Positions 41,144-49,681 of a DNA stretch of 64,000 nucleotides are shown one piece after another. The stretch's first letter is position 1. Each line of letters begins with the position of its first letter. This DNA is from Chromatiaceae bacterium (GTDB lineage Bacteria; Pseudomonadota; Gammaproteobacteria; Chromatiales; Chromatiaceae). The translations under genes were made by a program, and so were the position numbers. The stretch lies in assembly GCA_024235175.1 (NCBI GenBank), contig JACKMX010000005.1, forward strand, positions 496,001 to 560,000, in the 5' to 3' direction. The notes under the pieces are model-generated. The model searched no databases, had not been told where the DNA came from, and worked only from the letters and a program-made list of their open reading frames with translations.

Positions 41144-42287
41144 GAATGTTCACACCGGAAGGCATCAACCACACCAGAAACGCCAGAGTAGCGATAAGCA
41201 CAAGCATCAGATGGCTGTAGGCGTTCCAACCGGCCGATTGATAGAGCAGCCCAGGCAGGAAGGATCCAAGCACGCCGCCGCTGTAATAACAGGAGACATA
41301 CAGCCCATTTATCATCCCCTTACGGGCCGCCTCCAGGTGATTCAGATAGCCGGACAGTACGCTGTGAATACTGAACATTCCGGCCATCAATACAAACATC
41401 GCGAAATAGAGCAGTGCGATTCTTTCCGATTTGAACAGCAGCACACCGCAGAAATAGAGCGCGGCTGCTACCAGCAGCGTGCGTCGTTCATTGCCGATAA
41501 GTGCGATGATACGAGTGGAAAATACCGCGATCACTGCACCCACCAGGTAGCCGGTGTAGACCTGCGCCATCTGTCCGGTTGAGATCTGCGGATTCAGTTC
41601 GAACATACGAAACGGCAGAAAGTTCATCATCGAGGCTGAGACGAAAAAGAGCAGAAATGCAGCGCCCAGCCCCTCACGGTTGACCGGTTTGTGCACCAAC
41701 CGTCGGATCTCCATCCACGAGATACGCTCCAGCTGACCACGTGGGTCCGAGTCGAGTTTCCACAGAGTGAACACTGCAATTGAAGCCAACGCCGCCCACA
41801 TCCAGAACGCGATCTGCCAGCTCGCAAGATCGGTAACAAGACCGGTTAAGGTCCGGCCGAGATACCCTCCAACGATGGTCGCAGCGATGTAGAAGCTGAT
41901 ATTGCGCCGCGCATGTGTGCTGCCGCCGAGCGCCGAGGTGTAGGTCATCAGGGAGGTGAAGATTGCCGGCAACAGCAGCCCTTCGACAGCGCGCAGGGTG
42001 AGGAACCATTGGTAATCCGGTGCGGTCGACAGAACCGCCTGGGTCATCAGCAGGAACAGAAAACCGCCGATAAGCATGTATCTGGACGAGAATCGTTCCA
42101 GGAAATAACCATACACCAACGGCGCCACGGCCAGCGGGATCATCGTCACCGTGGTTACCAGTGCGGCATCGCTAAGCGAACGTCCCCACTGATTGGCCAG
42201 CAAAGGTAACAGCGGCTGATGCTCGTAAAGGATGCCGAAGGCAACCACGGCACAGTAGAGAATGATGATCTGATTGCGCGCGGGCAT
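41127..42287 (-). CDS. Major facilitator superfamily transporter
   Basis: Encodes 386 aa with about 12 hydrophobic helices. The N-terminus IIILYCAVVAFGILYEHQPL and the loop GYFLERFSSRYMLIGGF are typical of MFS antiporters. LRAVEGLLLPAIFTSLMTY corresponds to the helix 4-5 region. It resembles the YnfM/arabinose-efflux-like drug:H+ antiporter group. The substrate is not predictable. It is a stand-alone gene between a convergent lipoprotein gene and a DnaJ-PilZ gene on the same strand. Confidence 0.9.
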   Translation of the reverse strand: MPARNQIIILYCAVVAFGILYEHQPLLPLLANQWGRSLSDAALVTTVTMIPLAVAPLVYGYFLERFSSRYMLIGGFLFLLMTQAVLSTAPDYQWFLTLRAVEGLLLPAIFTSLMTYTSALGGSTHARRNISFYIAATIVGGYLGRTLTGLVTDLASWQIAFWMWAALASIAVFTLWKLDSDPRGQLERISWMEIRRLVHKPVNREGLGAAFLLFFVSASMMNFLPFRMFELNPQISTGQMAQVYTGYLVGAVIAVFSTRIIALIGNERRTLLVAAALYFCGVLLFKSERIALLYFAMFVLMAGMFSIHSVLSGYLNHLEAARKGMINGLYVSCYYSGGVLGSFLPGLLYQSAGWNAYSHLMLVLIATLAFLVWLMPSGVNIPKNRT

Positions 42288-42551
42288 GCGGCTGGTTCCT
42301 GCCTGGCAAAAGACCGATTATACGCAAGCGGCAGACCCAACCTGTTAATTTCAACCGGCTGAGTTTCAATGATGCTACTCTCGCATCAGTCGCACTTTAA
42401 ATATTTCTATTGAGACAGATTTTGATCTTACTGATGCCGCAGCTTCCAAGATTCATTTGTCGGCACAAAATGAGGCCCTGTGGTGAGGCAGAAGAGTGCA
42501 CCACAAGTTGCGCGACTCATTGCCTTTTCTGAACTGTATCCCCGAAAATGA

Positions 42552-43280
42552 TCAGGCTGTTTTTCGTTGCGGTCTGATGGCAAGGGTTACAAATTGTACG
42601 CCGTTTAGGTGGTCAAAGCGGTCGAAAGTACGGCGTGAGCAACGTACAACCCGCGCTACAGCGGTCAGGCCACGCCCTTCCAGCTTGATTAGCTGATTGA
42701 GCTGCAAATCTTCAGTGGCGAAAAACCGCATCCCTAACGGGGACAAGTCGACCACGCGGCCAATAAAGGGCGAGGCTTGTGGCCAGCATGTATAGAAAGA
42801 AAACTCATCTCTGATACTAACCCGTTTAACCGCACGTCGCTCGTTCTCTTTTCGGGTATGTGCCGTAACCCGCGCCAGCGGACTCCGGCAGTTGCAACAG
42901 TGTGCTTCGTCTGTATACCCGAAAATGACTGAAGCGTTTTGTACGCCGCAGAACAGGCATCGCTTCATACTGCTTCGATATCTGTCAGCTTGGGGATTGA
43001 AGGTGCGAAAGCTTGGGTGCACAGATGTGCGGCGCTTCACTGGATCTATCTCACTGCGATTGTCGCGTAGGTGACGGTCATAATCACACCGCAGTTCCGG
43101 GTTGCTCAGTATCCTGTAAGCCCCGTTGATAATTGCGGCGGTCCATTCATCTCCACCGCGGTCAGGGTGCGCACCGAGCTTTTGCATCATCGTACGGTAA
43201 CTGGCCTTGATGACTTCAGTCGGCGCATCCGGCTGCACGTGCAGGATTCGATAGAAGTTACGTCGGTTCTGCTTATCCAT
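42552..43280 (-). CDS. J-domain, zinc-motif and PilZ-domain fusion protein
   Basis: Encodes 242 aa. The N-terminal J-domain (about 6-70) has FYRILHVQPDAPTEVIKASY and the HPD motif in GAHPDRGGDEWTAA, so it could stimulate DnaK. The middle part has four cysteines (CLFCG and CCNC, about 108-132), a likely zinc site. The C-terminal PilZ-like domain begins at ERRAVKRVSIRDEFSFYT, followed by VDLSPLGMRFFA. PilZ domains usually bind cyclic-di-GMP through RxxxR and (D/N)xSxxG. Here the RRAVKR and DLSPLG pieces are present, so binding is plausible. The combination is unusual; the role is unknown. Confidence 0.82.
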   Translation of the reverse strand: MDKQNRRNFYRILHVQPDAPTEVIKASYRTMMQKLGAHPDRGGDEWTAAIINGAYRILSNPELRCDYDRHLRDNRSEIDPVKRRTSVHPSFRTFNPQADRYRSSMKRCLFCGVQNASVIFGYTDEAHCCNCRSPLARVTAHTRKENERRAVKRVSIRDEFSFYTCWPQASPFIGRVVDLSPLGMRFFATEDLQLNQLIKLEGRGLTAVARVVRCSRRTFDRFDHLNGVQFVTLAIRPQRKTA

Positions 43281-43826
43281 TGGGTTGTTGAGGCGGTCGA
43301 ATCAGTGGTCTCAAGGGGATCAAGTGACACCATTGTGTCGCTGGTATTCGCTGTATCGACAACAGCGGCAGGGAACTTGAGGCCACACCAGGAGCCGAAG
43401 TCTTGCGGGCACAATAGTGAAGTGAGGGCAGACCGTCCCATCGATCCCCGATTTTCCTTGGCGCACGCTACGCTACATGGGTACTGCTCCAATAAAGGCT
43501 CTGCAAGCCCCATCCGGACCGTAATGAGGTGGCGCCAAAAGTCTGCTCTTTGGATACAGACATTGGGCCTCTGAAGAGCAGAAATATGCCCTTAACCCAT
43601 TGCTGATAGGGATCCGGGAGTTCAATCCGACGACAGCCGGCACAAAAACTTCGCCATGGGTGGGTAGCAGACAGGGTTCTCTCTTAGTTGTCGAATTATT
43701 TTACACTCCGCACCATCACATCAATGCAGGATAAAATTTACTATTGAATTTGTTAGAGAAATTTTGTGTGGCATGGTTATTGTACGGTTAACAAATCAAG
43801 GATTGATGTGTGCATGATCAACAAAT
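43281..43826. other. Divergent intergenic region between the DnaJ-PilZ and peroxidase genes
   Basis: Apart from a sigma-54-type promoter near the right end (listed separately), I see no convincing gene in these 546 bases. Reading frames on both strands lack ribosome sites and recognisable motifs. The left part must hold the promoter of the DnaJ-PilZ gene, but I could not pin it down. Confidence 0.55.
43769..43784 (+). promoter_or_regulatory. Candidate sigma-54 (-24/-12) promoter of the PEP-CTERM peroxidase
   Basis: TGGCATG, four bases, TTGTA matches the sigma-54 consensus TGGCACG-N4-TTGCA with exact spacing and two mismatches. It lies 43-58 bases before the start of a PEP-CTERM protein gene. 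Sigma-54 with the PrsK/PrsR pair is the reported control of PEP-CTERM genes in other bacteria, which supports the call. Confidence 0.6.
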
Positions 43827-45620
43827 ATGACAACAAGTTCGGCGTTTAATATTGCGGTAAATCGTCGCATCCGTTTCGATTGGGGGAAATCGATCAGGGT
43901 GGTTGTTATCTGCACTCTCGGATTTTCACCGGTTACAGGTAGTGCGATCTCGTACTACCGAAGCTTCGACGGAACGGGAAACAACCAAGTACAGGATGAT
44001 CTGGGCAGTGTCGGTGTGCAATTTCTCCGCGGATCTCCCAGTGCACCTGATTTCACTGCGACGGGCTACGTGGACGGTGTGGCCGCTCCGGCACGCTCCA
44101 GCTCACCAAGCCCCAGAGAGATCAGTAACACACTGTCGGCACAGACCCAGAACATGCCCAGTTCTCGCGGGATAAGTGCAATGGCTTGGTATTGGGGGCA
44201 ATGGATCGACCACGACATCACACTCACAGAGGTGGGGGATACCGAATATCTACCAATTGGGGTACCCGCAGGCGACCCACAATTTGATCCACCACCTGGA
44301 TCAGGCAGCGAGACAATCAATTTTTACCGGTCTGTCTACGACAGTACTACCGGTACGGACATAATGAATCCTCGTCAGCAGGTCAATGCAATCACAGCCT
44401 GGATTGATGCCTCCAATGTCTACGGCTCCGATGCCGCCCGAGCATTGAGTCTACAGGAACTTGATTCCGGGGGGAGCCCGACAGGACGCCTAAAATTCAC
44501 GTCCACATCTGTCGGAGATCTACTGCCTTACAACACCACAGGTCTGCCGAATGCCTCTTTACCCATGCAGGACCAGACCACCCTGTTTCTATCAGGTGAT
44601 GTGCGGGCCAACGAACAAGCAGGCTTGACTGCCATGCATACACTGTTCATGCGTGAGCACAACAGGCTTGCTGACAAGATCGCAGCGATCAATCCCTTGT
44701 TTAGCGGGGAAGAGATTTATCAGCAGGCCCGTAAAATTGTTGGCGCAGAGCTGCAACAGATTACCTATTATGAGTTCCTTCCAGCATTGCTCGGATCCGA
44801 CACGATTGATCCTTATACGGGTTACGATGAAACCGTGAATCCGAATATCTCCAACGTATTTTCGACAGCGGCTTTTCGAGTAGGCCACACAATGCTTAAT
44901 CCCGTACTGCAGCGGTTGAATGATCTCGAAGAGATAATTCCAGATGGTAATCTGGCACTACGGGACGCCTATTTCAACCCCGTAAATATTGAATCGATCG
45001 GCATAGAGCCCTATCTGAAGGGTGCTTCAGAAATGTACTCACAGGAGATCGATACACGCGTCGTGGAAGATGTTCGCAGCATGCTGTTTGGTGCTCCCGG
45101 TCATGGCGGTCTTGATTTGGCAAGCCTCAACATACAACGCGGACGAGATCATGGGCTCCTCGACTACAATAGCCTTCGTGAAATCTACGGTTTGGGACGA
45201 ATCACAGACTTCACCGAGATCAGTTCTGATCCTTTGATTCAGGCTGCCTTTGAGACACTGTATGGTGATGTTGACAATATCGATCCATGGATCGGCATGC
45301 TGGCAGAAGATCACCTGGAGGAAGCCAGTGTCGGTGAGCTGACCAGTGCTATCATCTCAGACCAGTTCAAACGCCTTCGTGATGGCGATCGTTTCTGGTT
45401 TGAATGGGATCCATTCTTCAAGCAACTTCACCCGGAGCTGCTCGCGGAAGTCCGAAACACAACTCTTTCGGATATCATCCGGAATAACACCAATTTGACT
45501 AACCTCAGTAGCAATGTATTTTTTACCGGAAGTGTACCTGAACCTGCCACTCTGTCATTGATGGGACTGGGTCTGGCCGGAATCGGTTACCGTCGCTACT
45601 TTGTAAAGAGAGTCGCGTAA
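43827..45620 (+). CDS. Animal-type haem peroxidase with PEP-CTERM sorting signal
   Basis: Encodes 597 aa. The peroxidase-cyclooxygenase fold is shown by the distal-histidine motif WGQWIDHDITL (H129), NVYGSDAARA, the catalytic arginine in SGDVRANEQ (R260), EHNRLADKIAA and the proximal-histidine segment AAFRVGHTMLNP (H354), then NIQRGRDHGLLDYN. A signal-like N-terminal helix lies at about 22-40. The C-terminus has the PEP-CTERM signal: VPEPATLSLMGLGLAGIGYR then a basic tail, so the protein should be processed by an exosortase and displayed or released with exopolysaccharide. No exosortase gene lies in this window. All key haem residues appear present. Confidence 0.92.
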   Translation: MTTSSAFNIAVNRRIRFDWGKSIRVVVICTLGFSPVTGSAISYYRSFDGTGNNQVQDDLGSVGVQFLRGSPSAPDFTATGYVDGVAAPARSSSPSPREISNTLSAQTQNMPSSRGISAMAWYWGQWIDHDITLTEVGDTEYLPIGVPAGDPQFDPPPGSGSETINFYRSVYDSTTGTDIMNPRQQVNAITAWIDASNVYGSDAARALSLQELDSGGSPTGRLKFTSTSVGDLLPYNTTGLPNASLPMQDQTTLFLSGDVRANEQAGLTAMHTLFMREHNRLADKIAAINPLFSGEEIYQQARKIVGAELQQITYYEFLPALLGSDTIDPYTGYDETVNPNISNVFSTAAFRVGHTMLNPVLQRLNDLEEIIPDGNLALRDAYFNPVNIESIGIEPYLKGASEMYSQEIDTRVVEDVRSMLFGAPGHGGLDLASLNIQRGRDHGLLDYNSLREIYGLGRITDFTEISSDPLIQAAFETLYGDVDNIDPWIGMLAEDHLEEASVGELTSAIISDQFKRLRDGDRFWFEWDPFFKQLHPELLAEVRNTTLSDIIRNNTNLTNLSSNVFFTGSVPEPATLSLMGLGLAGIGYRRYFVKRVA

Positions 45621-45816
45621 TCCAACGATCCGATTCCTGGATATCAGAGCGGAAACAGGGCGGAGCGGCGCTGCCAAAAGCTCAATCCTCGAGCATAAAC
45701 GCTGAGCAGAAAGTTGCTGGAAGTCTTACGCCTTCAAATAGGCCTCGCACAATGAGTCGAATGCACCAAGTCAAGTCGTGTTAATACCTCGAAACTATCC
45801 CTGTATACGATAAAAT

Positions 45817-46185
45817 TCAGAAACCCAACCCCAACAACACGACCACAGAAATCACCGTGGCAATAAAAGCTGAGCCATAGCAGACCAACTTGGCACCGAC
45901 ACCGGCATGAATCCCCACCTCGTGCAGAGAGTGATATATACGGTGAGCGGCAAACCAGAGAAAGAGGGCGATGACCGCCAGTATGAATCCCTTGCCAATG
46001 AAGTTCTGCGCAAACGCCAACATCTTGGGATAACTCATCGCGTCTGCCGGGAGCATGAATCCAAATGGAACGGCAATACCGGTGATAAATACCAATGCCG
46101 GCCCAAAAAGAGCCGATAGCATCCCGCCTGCTCCAAACAGGCTCCAGAAGATCGGAGCATTTGAACGCTTCAGTCCAGATTTCAT
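45817..46185 (-). CDS. frdD: Fumarate reductase membrane anchor subunit FrdD
   Basis: Encodes 122 aa from the ATG with GGAGG eight bases upstream; an upstream in-frame codon would overlap frdC slightly and is less supported. There are three membrane helices: APIFWSLFGAGGMLSALFG, FILAVIALFLWFAAHRIYHS and AFIATVISVVVLLGLGF. The segment HRIYHSLHEVGIHAG matches the FrdD pattern HGMHDLKIH of E. coli. It anchors the FrdAB catalytic part and helps form the quinol site. It is last in the frdABCD operon. Confidence 0.92.
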   Translation of the reverse strand: MKSGLKRSNAPIFWSLFGAGGMLSALFGPALVFITGIAVPFGFMLPADAMSYPKMLAFAQNFIGKGFILAVIALFLWFAAHRIYHSLHEVGIHAGVGAKLVCYGSAFIATVISVVVLLGLGF

Positions 46186-46189
46186 GCTG

Positions 46190-46588
46190 CTAGCCTCCAA
46201 ACCAGATTACCAGACCAAACATCACCAGGCTGCTCCCAAGAGCGGCTAACAGACCGCTGCCGGTAATGACTCCAGGTCCTACCCTCTTTCCGCCGACGAT
46301 AACAGGCGGCATGGTGATGGGCATGATCTTGAACCAGGTGTAAGTGTGGTAGAGAATGAAAACCAGGAAAACCAGGTGAAAGATCAGCGACACCGGAGAC
46401 CTCAAAGCATCCAGCCAGCCGTTCCAGGCAGCCTCGCCCTGACCCAGGCGAATCAAACCCACCAGCAGGACAAAGGCATAGCCAGCAACGAACAGGGCTG
46501 TACTTTCGTGGATCATGTACTCGATGAAATAGGGATTTTTCTTCCACCAACCGTCCATTGGACGGATGTAGGGACGACGCTTGCTCAC
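46190..46588 (-). CDS. frdC: Fumarate reductase membrane anchor subunit FrdC
   Basis: Encodes 132 aa with a GTG start that overlaps the frdB stop (GTGA). It begins SKRRPYIRPMDGWWKKNPYF, almost the consensus for E. coli-type FrdC, and has three helices (FVAGYAFVLLVGLIRL; VSLIFHLVFLVFILYHTYTWF; LLAALGSSLVMFGLVIWF). Together with FrdD it forms the quinol-oxidising, haem-free anchor of the FrdABCD type. This subunit pair points to a true quinol:fumarate reductase and not a succinate dehydrogenase. Confidence 0.93.
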   Translation of the reverse strand: MSKRRPYIRPMDGWWKKNPYFIEYMIHESTALFVAGYAFVLLVGLIRLGQGEAAWNGWLDALRSPVSLIFHLVFLVFILYHTYTWFKIMPITMPPVIVGGKRVGPGVITGSGLLAALGSSLVMFGLVIWFGG

Positions 46589-47340
46589 TTTGCACCCCCT
46601 TTCGGAGATAAAAATCGCAGGAAATAATCCTTCGCTGCGTTTGTTTTATTGATATTGACCGCGTTGGCCGGATCAACATGTTTTGGACAAACTTCCGAGC
46701 AATAACCTACCGCGCTGCAGTTGAAGACACCCTCTTCTGACGCCACCAGCTCCATACGCTCCGCAGCTGCGCCGTCGCGTGAGTCCATGTTGTAGCGATG
46801 CAGCAAAGCCATGGCTCCCGGACCTATGAAATCTGGGTTGAGGCCAAACTGCGGGCAGGCGGCATAGCACAGGGTGCAATTGATGCAGGAGGTGAACTGG
46901 ATATATTCGCTGAACTGCTTGGGCGACTGGAGATATTCCCCCTGTTCCAGCGAACGCGGCTCCTTCGGAATGATGTAGGGCTGGATGCTCTCGAGTTTTT
47001 CGATGAAACCGCTCAGGTCGACAACCAGGTCCTTTTCGATAGGGAAGTGGTGCATCGCTTCAAGGCGAATTCGGTTGGGATAGTAGTCACGCAGGAAAGT
47101 CTCGCACGATAGCTTGGGAATCCCATTGATCATCATCCCGCAACTGCCACAAATGGCCATCCTGCAAGACCAGCGGAAAGTCAGCGAGCCATCAAAGTTG
47201 TCCTTGATGTATTGAGCACCCTGCAAAACCGACATGTCGTCGGAAAACGGAACTTTGTAAACCTTGAGGTGAGGCTCTTGGTCGCTCTCCGGGTTATAGC
47301 GCAGAACCTCTATTTCTATGGTTTTCAGGTTCTCAGTCAT
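46585..47340 (-). CDS. frdB: Fumarate reductase iron-sulfur subunit FrdB
   Basis: Encodes 251 aa from the ATG preceded by GGAAAGGAAA; a longer frame is less likely. It carries three Fe-S clusters: 2Fe-2S in SCRMAICGSCGMMING, 4Fe-4S in CINCTLCYAACPQFGLNP, and the 3Fe-4S/4Fe-4S set including GYCSEVCPKHVDP. The sequence tracks E. coli FrdB closely (IKDNFDGSLTFRWSCRM). It overlaps frdA by eight bases at the start and frdC at the end, consistent with one operon. Confidence 0.95.
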   Translation of the reverse strand: MTENLKTIEIEVLRYNPESDQEPHLKVYKVPFSDDMSVLQGAQYIKDNFDGSLTFRWSCRMAICGSCGMMINGIPKLSCETFLRDYYPNRIRLEAMHHFPIEKDLVVDLSGFIEKLESIQPYIIPKEPRSLEQGEYLQSPKQFSEYIQFTSCINCTLCYAACPQFGLNPDFIGPGAMALLHRYNMDSRDGAAAERMELVASEEGVFNCSAVGYCSEVCPKHVDPANAVNINKTNAAKDYFLRFLSPKGGAK

Positions 47341-49123
47341 GGGATAGTTTCCTTTCCTGGTCTGCTTTTTCACCCGCGGCACCGTATACGCGTGCCGCCG
47401 GTTGAGACTTGGTGATCTTTACATCACCCAGTGCAATACGCGGTGTGCCACCAGCAACATAGTATGCTTCGGAGTGTTTCAGAAAGTTCACATCATCACG
47501 CTCTTCGAAGCCGTCGAGGCGTTGGTGCGCACCGCGTGATTCCTTTCGGTTGATCGCTGAATGGGCCATGGTCATTGCCACATCGAGCTGGTAGTCCAGT
47601 TCTATCGCGGTAAGCCAATCACTGTTCCAAACGCTGGTCTTATCATCGATGTTGATATTCTTGAAGCGCTCTCGTAACTCGGCCAGCTTGTCGCAAGTAG
47701 CCTGCATGGTTTTTTCGAGACGGTAGATGCCGCACCCCTCTTCCATCGTTTGTGCCATCTCCTTGCGGATCACCGCAATTCTCTCGGTTCCACCCGTTTT
47801 TGTTTTCAGCGCAGTGACACGTTGCTCCGCGGCTTCTGCCTGTTTGAGCAGGCTTGCCGAATTCCTTGGGCCGGCGGTTTCCGCATTTCTGGCAGCTTCG
47901 TCACCTGCGACTTTACCGAAAACGAGCAGTTCCGTAAGCGAGTTGGAACCCAGCCTGTTGGCGCCGTGAAGGCCGACGCTCGCGCATTCGCCAATTGCGT
48001 AGAGCCCCTTGAGCGAAGTTGCGCACTTGCTGTCGACCTTGATGCCGCCCATGGTGTAGTGCACCCCTGGACGCACTGGGATCGGCTCCTTGGCGGGATC
48101 TATACCCATAAAGGTTTGCGCCATTTCGTAAATCAAAGGCAGGCGCTCGTGCAAATAGGCTTCGCCGAGATGACGCAAATCAAGATGAACAAATGAGCCG
48201 AGTGACGGATGTTCAATGGTACGGCCCTTCTCTTTTTCAAAGAAGAATGCCTGGCTCAACCGGTCGCGCGGACCGAGTTCCATGTATTTGTTCTTTGGCT
48301 TATCCTGTACAGGGCCCAATCCGTAATCCTGCAGGTAGCGGTAACCGTCTTTGTTGACCAGAATCCCACCTTCACCACGACAGGCCTCGGTGAACAGAAG
48401 ACCCGTAACCGGCATGCAGGTCGGATGATATTGCACAAATTCCATGTCACGCAGCGCGACACCGTGGCGATAGGCCAATGCCATGCCATCGCCGGTGACT
48501 ATGCCCCCAAGCGTGCTTTCACGGAAGACCCTACCTGCTCCACCGGTCGCAATAATCACGGAGTTGGCTTCGATCAGCCTGAGTTCACCAGTCGATGTCT
48601 CAATAACCACGACACCCTGACAGCGGCCCTCATCTTGCACCAGGTCGACGCAAAAATGCTCATCAAAGCGCTTGATCGAGGGATACTTGATCGAGGTCTG
48701 GAACAGGGTGTGGAGGATATGGAATCCAGACTTGTCGGCGGCGAACCAAGTGCGCTCTATCTTCATGCCGCCAAATGCACGTACGTTTACATGACCATCT
48801 TCAGTCCGGCTCCACGGGCAACCCCAATGTTCAAGCTGGGTCAGTTCCACAGGAGCCTGGGATACGAAGTATTCGACAACATCCTGCTCGCACAGCCAGT
48901 CGCCCCCACCCACGGTGTCGTGGAAGTGGTACTCAAGGCTATCGGTTGGTTTTTTTACGCCTGCCGCCCCGCCTTCTGCAGCCACCGTATGGCTGCGCAT
49001 AGGATAGACTTTAGATATCAAGGCAACTTTAAGGTTGGGATTGCTTTCTGCGACAGCTATTGCAGCTCTTAGCCCAGCTCCTCCGGCACCGACGATTGCG
49101 ACATCGGTTTTTATTATCTCCAT
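47333..49123 (-). CDS. frdA: Fumarate reductase flavoprotein subunit FrdA
   Basis: Encodes 596 aa. It is the catalytic subunit with covalent FAD. The dinucleotide fold is IVGAGGAGLRAAIAVAE, and the FAD-linking histidine H45 lies in MRSHTVAAEGG. The substrate-site segments QYHPTCMPVTGLLFTEACRG, NKYMELGPRDRLSQAF and VRPGVHYTMGGIKVD follow E. coli FrdA almost word for word, rather than SdhA. In this gene neighbourhood the reductive direction (fumarate to succinate) fits rTCA. The promoter should lie in the 558-base gap shared with rquA. Confidence 0.96.
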   Translation of the reverse strand: MEIIKTDVAIVGAGGAGLRAAIAVAESNPNLKVALISKVYPMRSHTVAAEGGAAGVKKPTDSLEYHFHDTVGGGDWLCEQDVVEYFVSQAPVELTQLEHWGCPWSRTEDGHVNVRAFGGMKIERTWFAADKSGFHILHTLFQTSIKYPSIKRFDEHFCVDLVQDEGRCQGVVVIETSTGELRLIEANSVIIATGGAGRVFRESTLGGIVTGDGMALAYRHGVALRDMEFVQYHPTCMPVTGLLFTEACRGEGGILVNKDGYRYLQDYGLGPVQDKPKNKYMELGPRDRLSQAFFFEKEKGRTIEHPSLGSFVHLDLRHLGEAYLHERLPLIYEMAQTFMGIDPAKEPIPVRPGVHYTMGGIKVDSKCATSLKGLYAIGECASVGLHGANRLGSNSLTELLVFGKVAGDEAARNAETAGPRNSASLLKQAEAAEQRVTALKTKTGGTERIAVIRKEMAQTMEEGCGIYRLEKTMQATCDKLAELRERFKNINIDDKTSVWNSDWLTAIELDYQLDVAMTMAHSAINRKESRGAHQRLDGFEERDDVNFLKHSEAYYVAGGTPRIALGDVKITKSQPAARVYGAAGEKADQERKLSHD

Positions 49124-49681
49124 GTCTCTTCCCCCAGTCCCGCAGCCGCTGCTAAACGGTTACATGCGGATTGCATATTGGCTTTAATTCCCTGATTCAA
49201 CATAGGGATGACGGCCGATTGAGCTGATTTTATTAATTCAACAATTATGCGTATCAGTAAATATTATTGGCATCTGTTGTGACAACAGTGTTACAGATTA
49301 CGCTAACGAGACTAAATAATAATTACAAAGTATACAAGTAGACTCGATGCTGATCCAAGAGCTATTTGTCCATGCATTGGACGAAAAATATTTAAGAATA
49401 ATTCTGTTTTGTGCCAACTGGTGCTGTATAAATTGACCTGTCGTTTCTATACTGTTTGCTGGTGAATTGTTGCTTGTTGTCCGCATAACAATTGTAGTGG
49501 TCAGGGCATGCGCCGACAGTTTTCGAATTATCATAAAATTATTATAAGAAGTGATCCAAGGAGGCAAGAGATACAGATGGCTGCCAAGAAGTTCGAAGTA
49601 ACAACCGGAAAGCTAAACTTCTAGCGCTCTCGTATTTCAAATTACACTCCCTTATCGAAACAGCGACAGAGAGAAATAATA
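49124..49681. other. Divergent regulatory region between frdA and rquA
   Basis: This AT-rich region must hold promoters for frdABCD (minus) and rquA (plus). A perfect inverted repeat is listed separately. I see no FNR box of the TTGAT-N4-ATCAA form. Minus-strand reading frames here have no ribosome site or motif and are probably not genes. Confidence 0.6.
49274..49288. promoter_or_regulatory. Perfect palindromic operator candidate (CTGTTGT-G-ACAACAG)
   Basis: Seven-base arms with a one-base centre, about 150 bases before the frdA start and about 395 before rquA. The size and symmetry fit a dimeric regulator site. The regulator is unknown. Confidence 0.45.

Noticed and set aside
43071..43574. 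Overlapping frames on both strands at the 5' side of the DnaJ-PilZ gene
   Set aside because: They overlap the real gene and lack ribosome sites and motifs.
48209..49072. 287-codon plus-strand open frame
   Set aside because: Antisense to frdA, whose motifs are intact.
45817..49123. Succinate dehydrogenase (sdhCDAB)
   Set aside because: Gene order A-B-C-D and sequence follow E. coli fumarate reductase, and FrdC/FrdD lack the SDH anchor pattern.
49298..49567. 89-codon minus-strand frame between frdA and rquA
   Set aside because: AT-rich, no ribosome site and no domain; likely chance.
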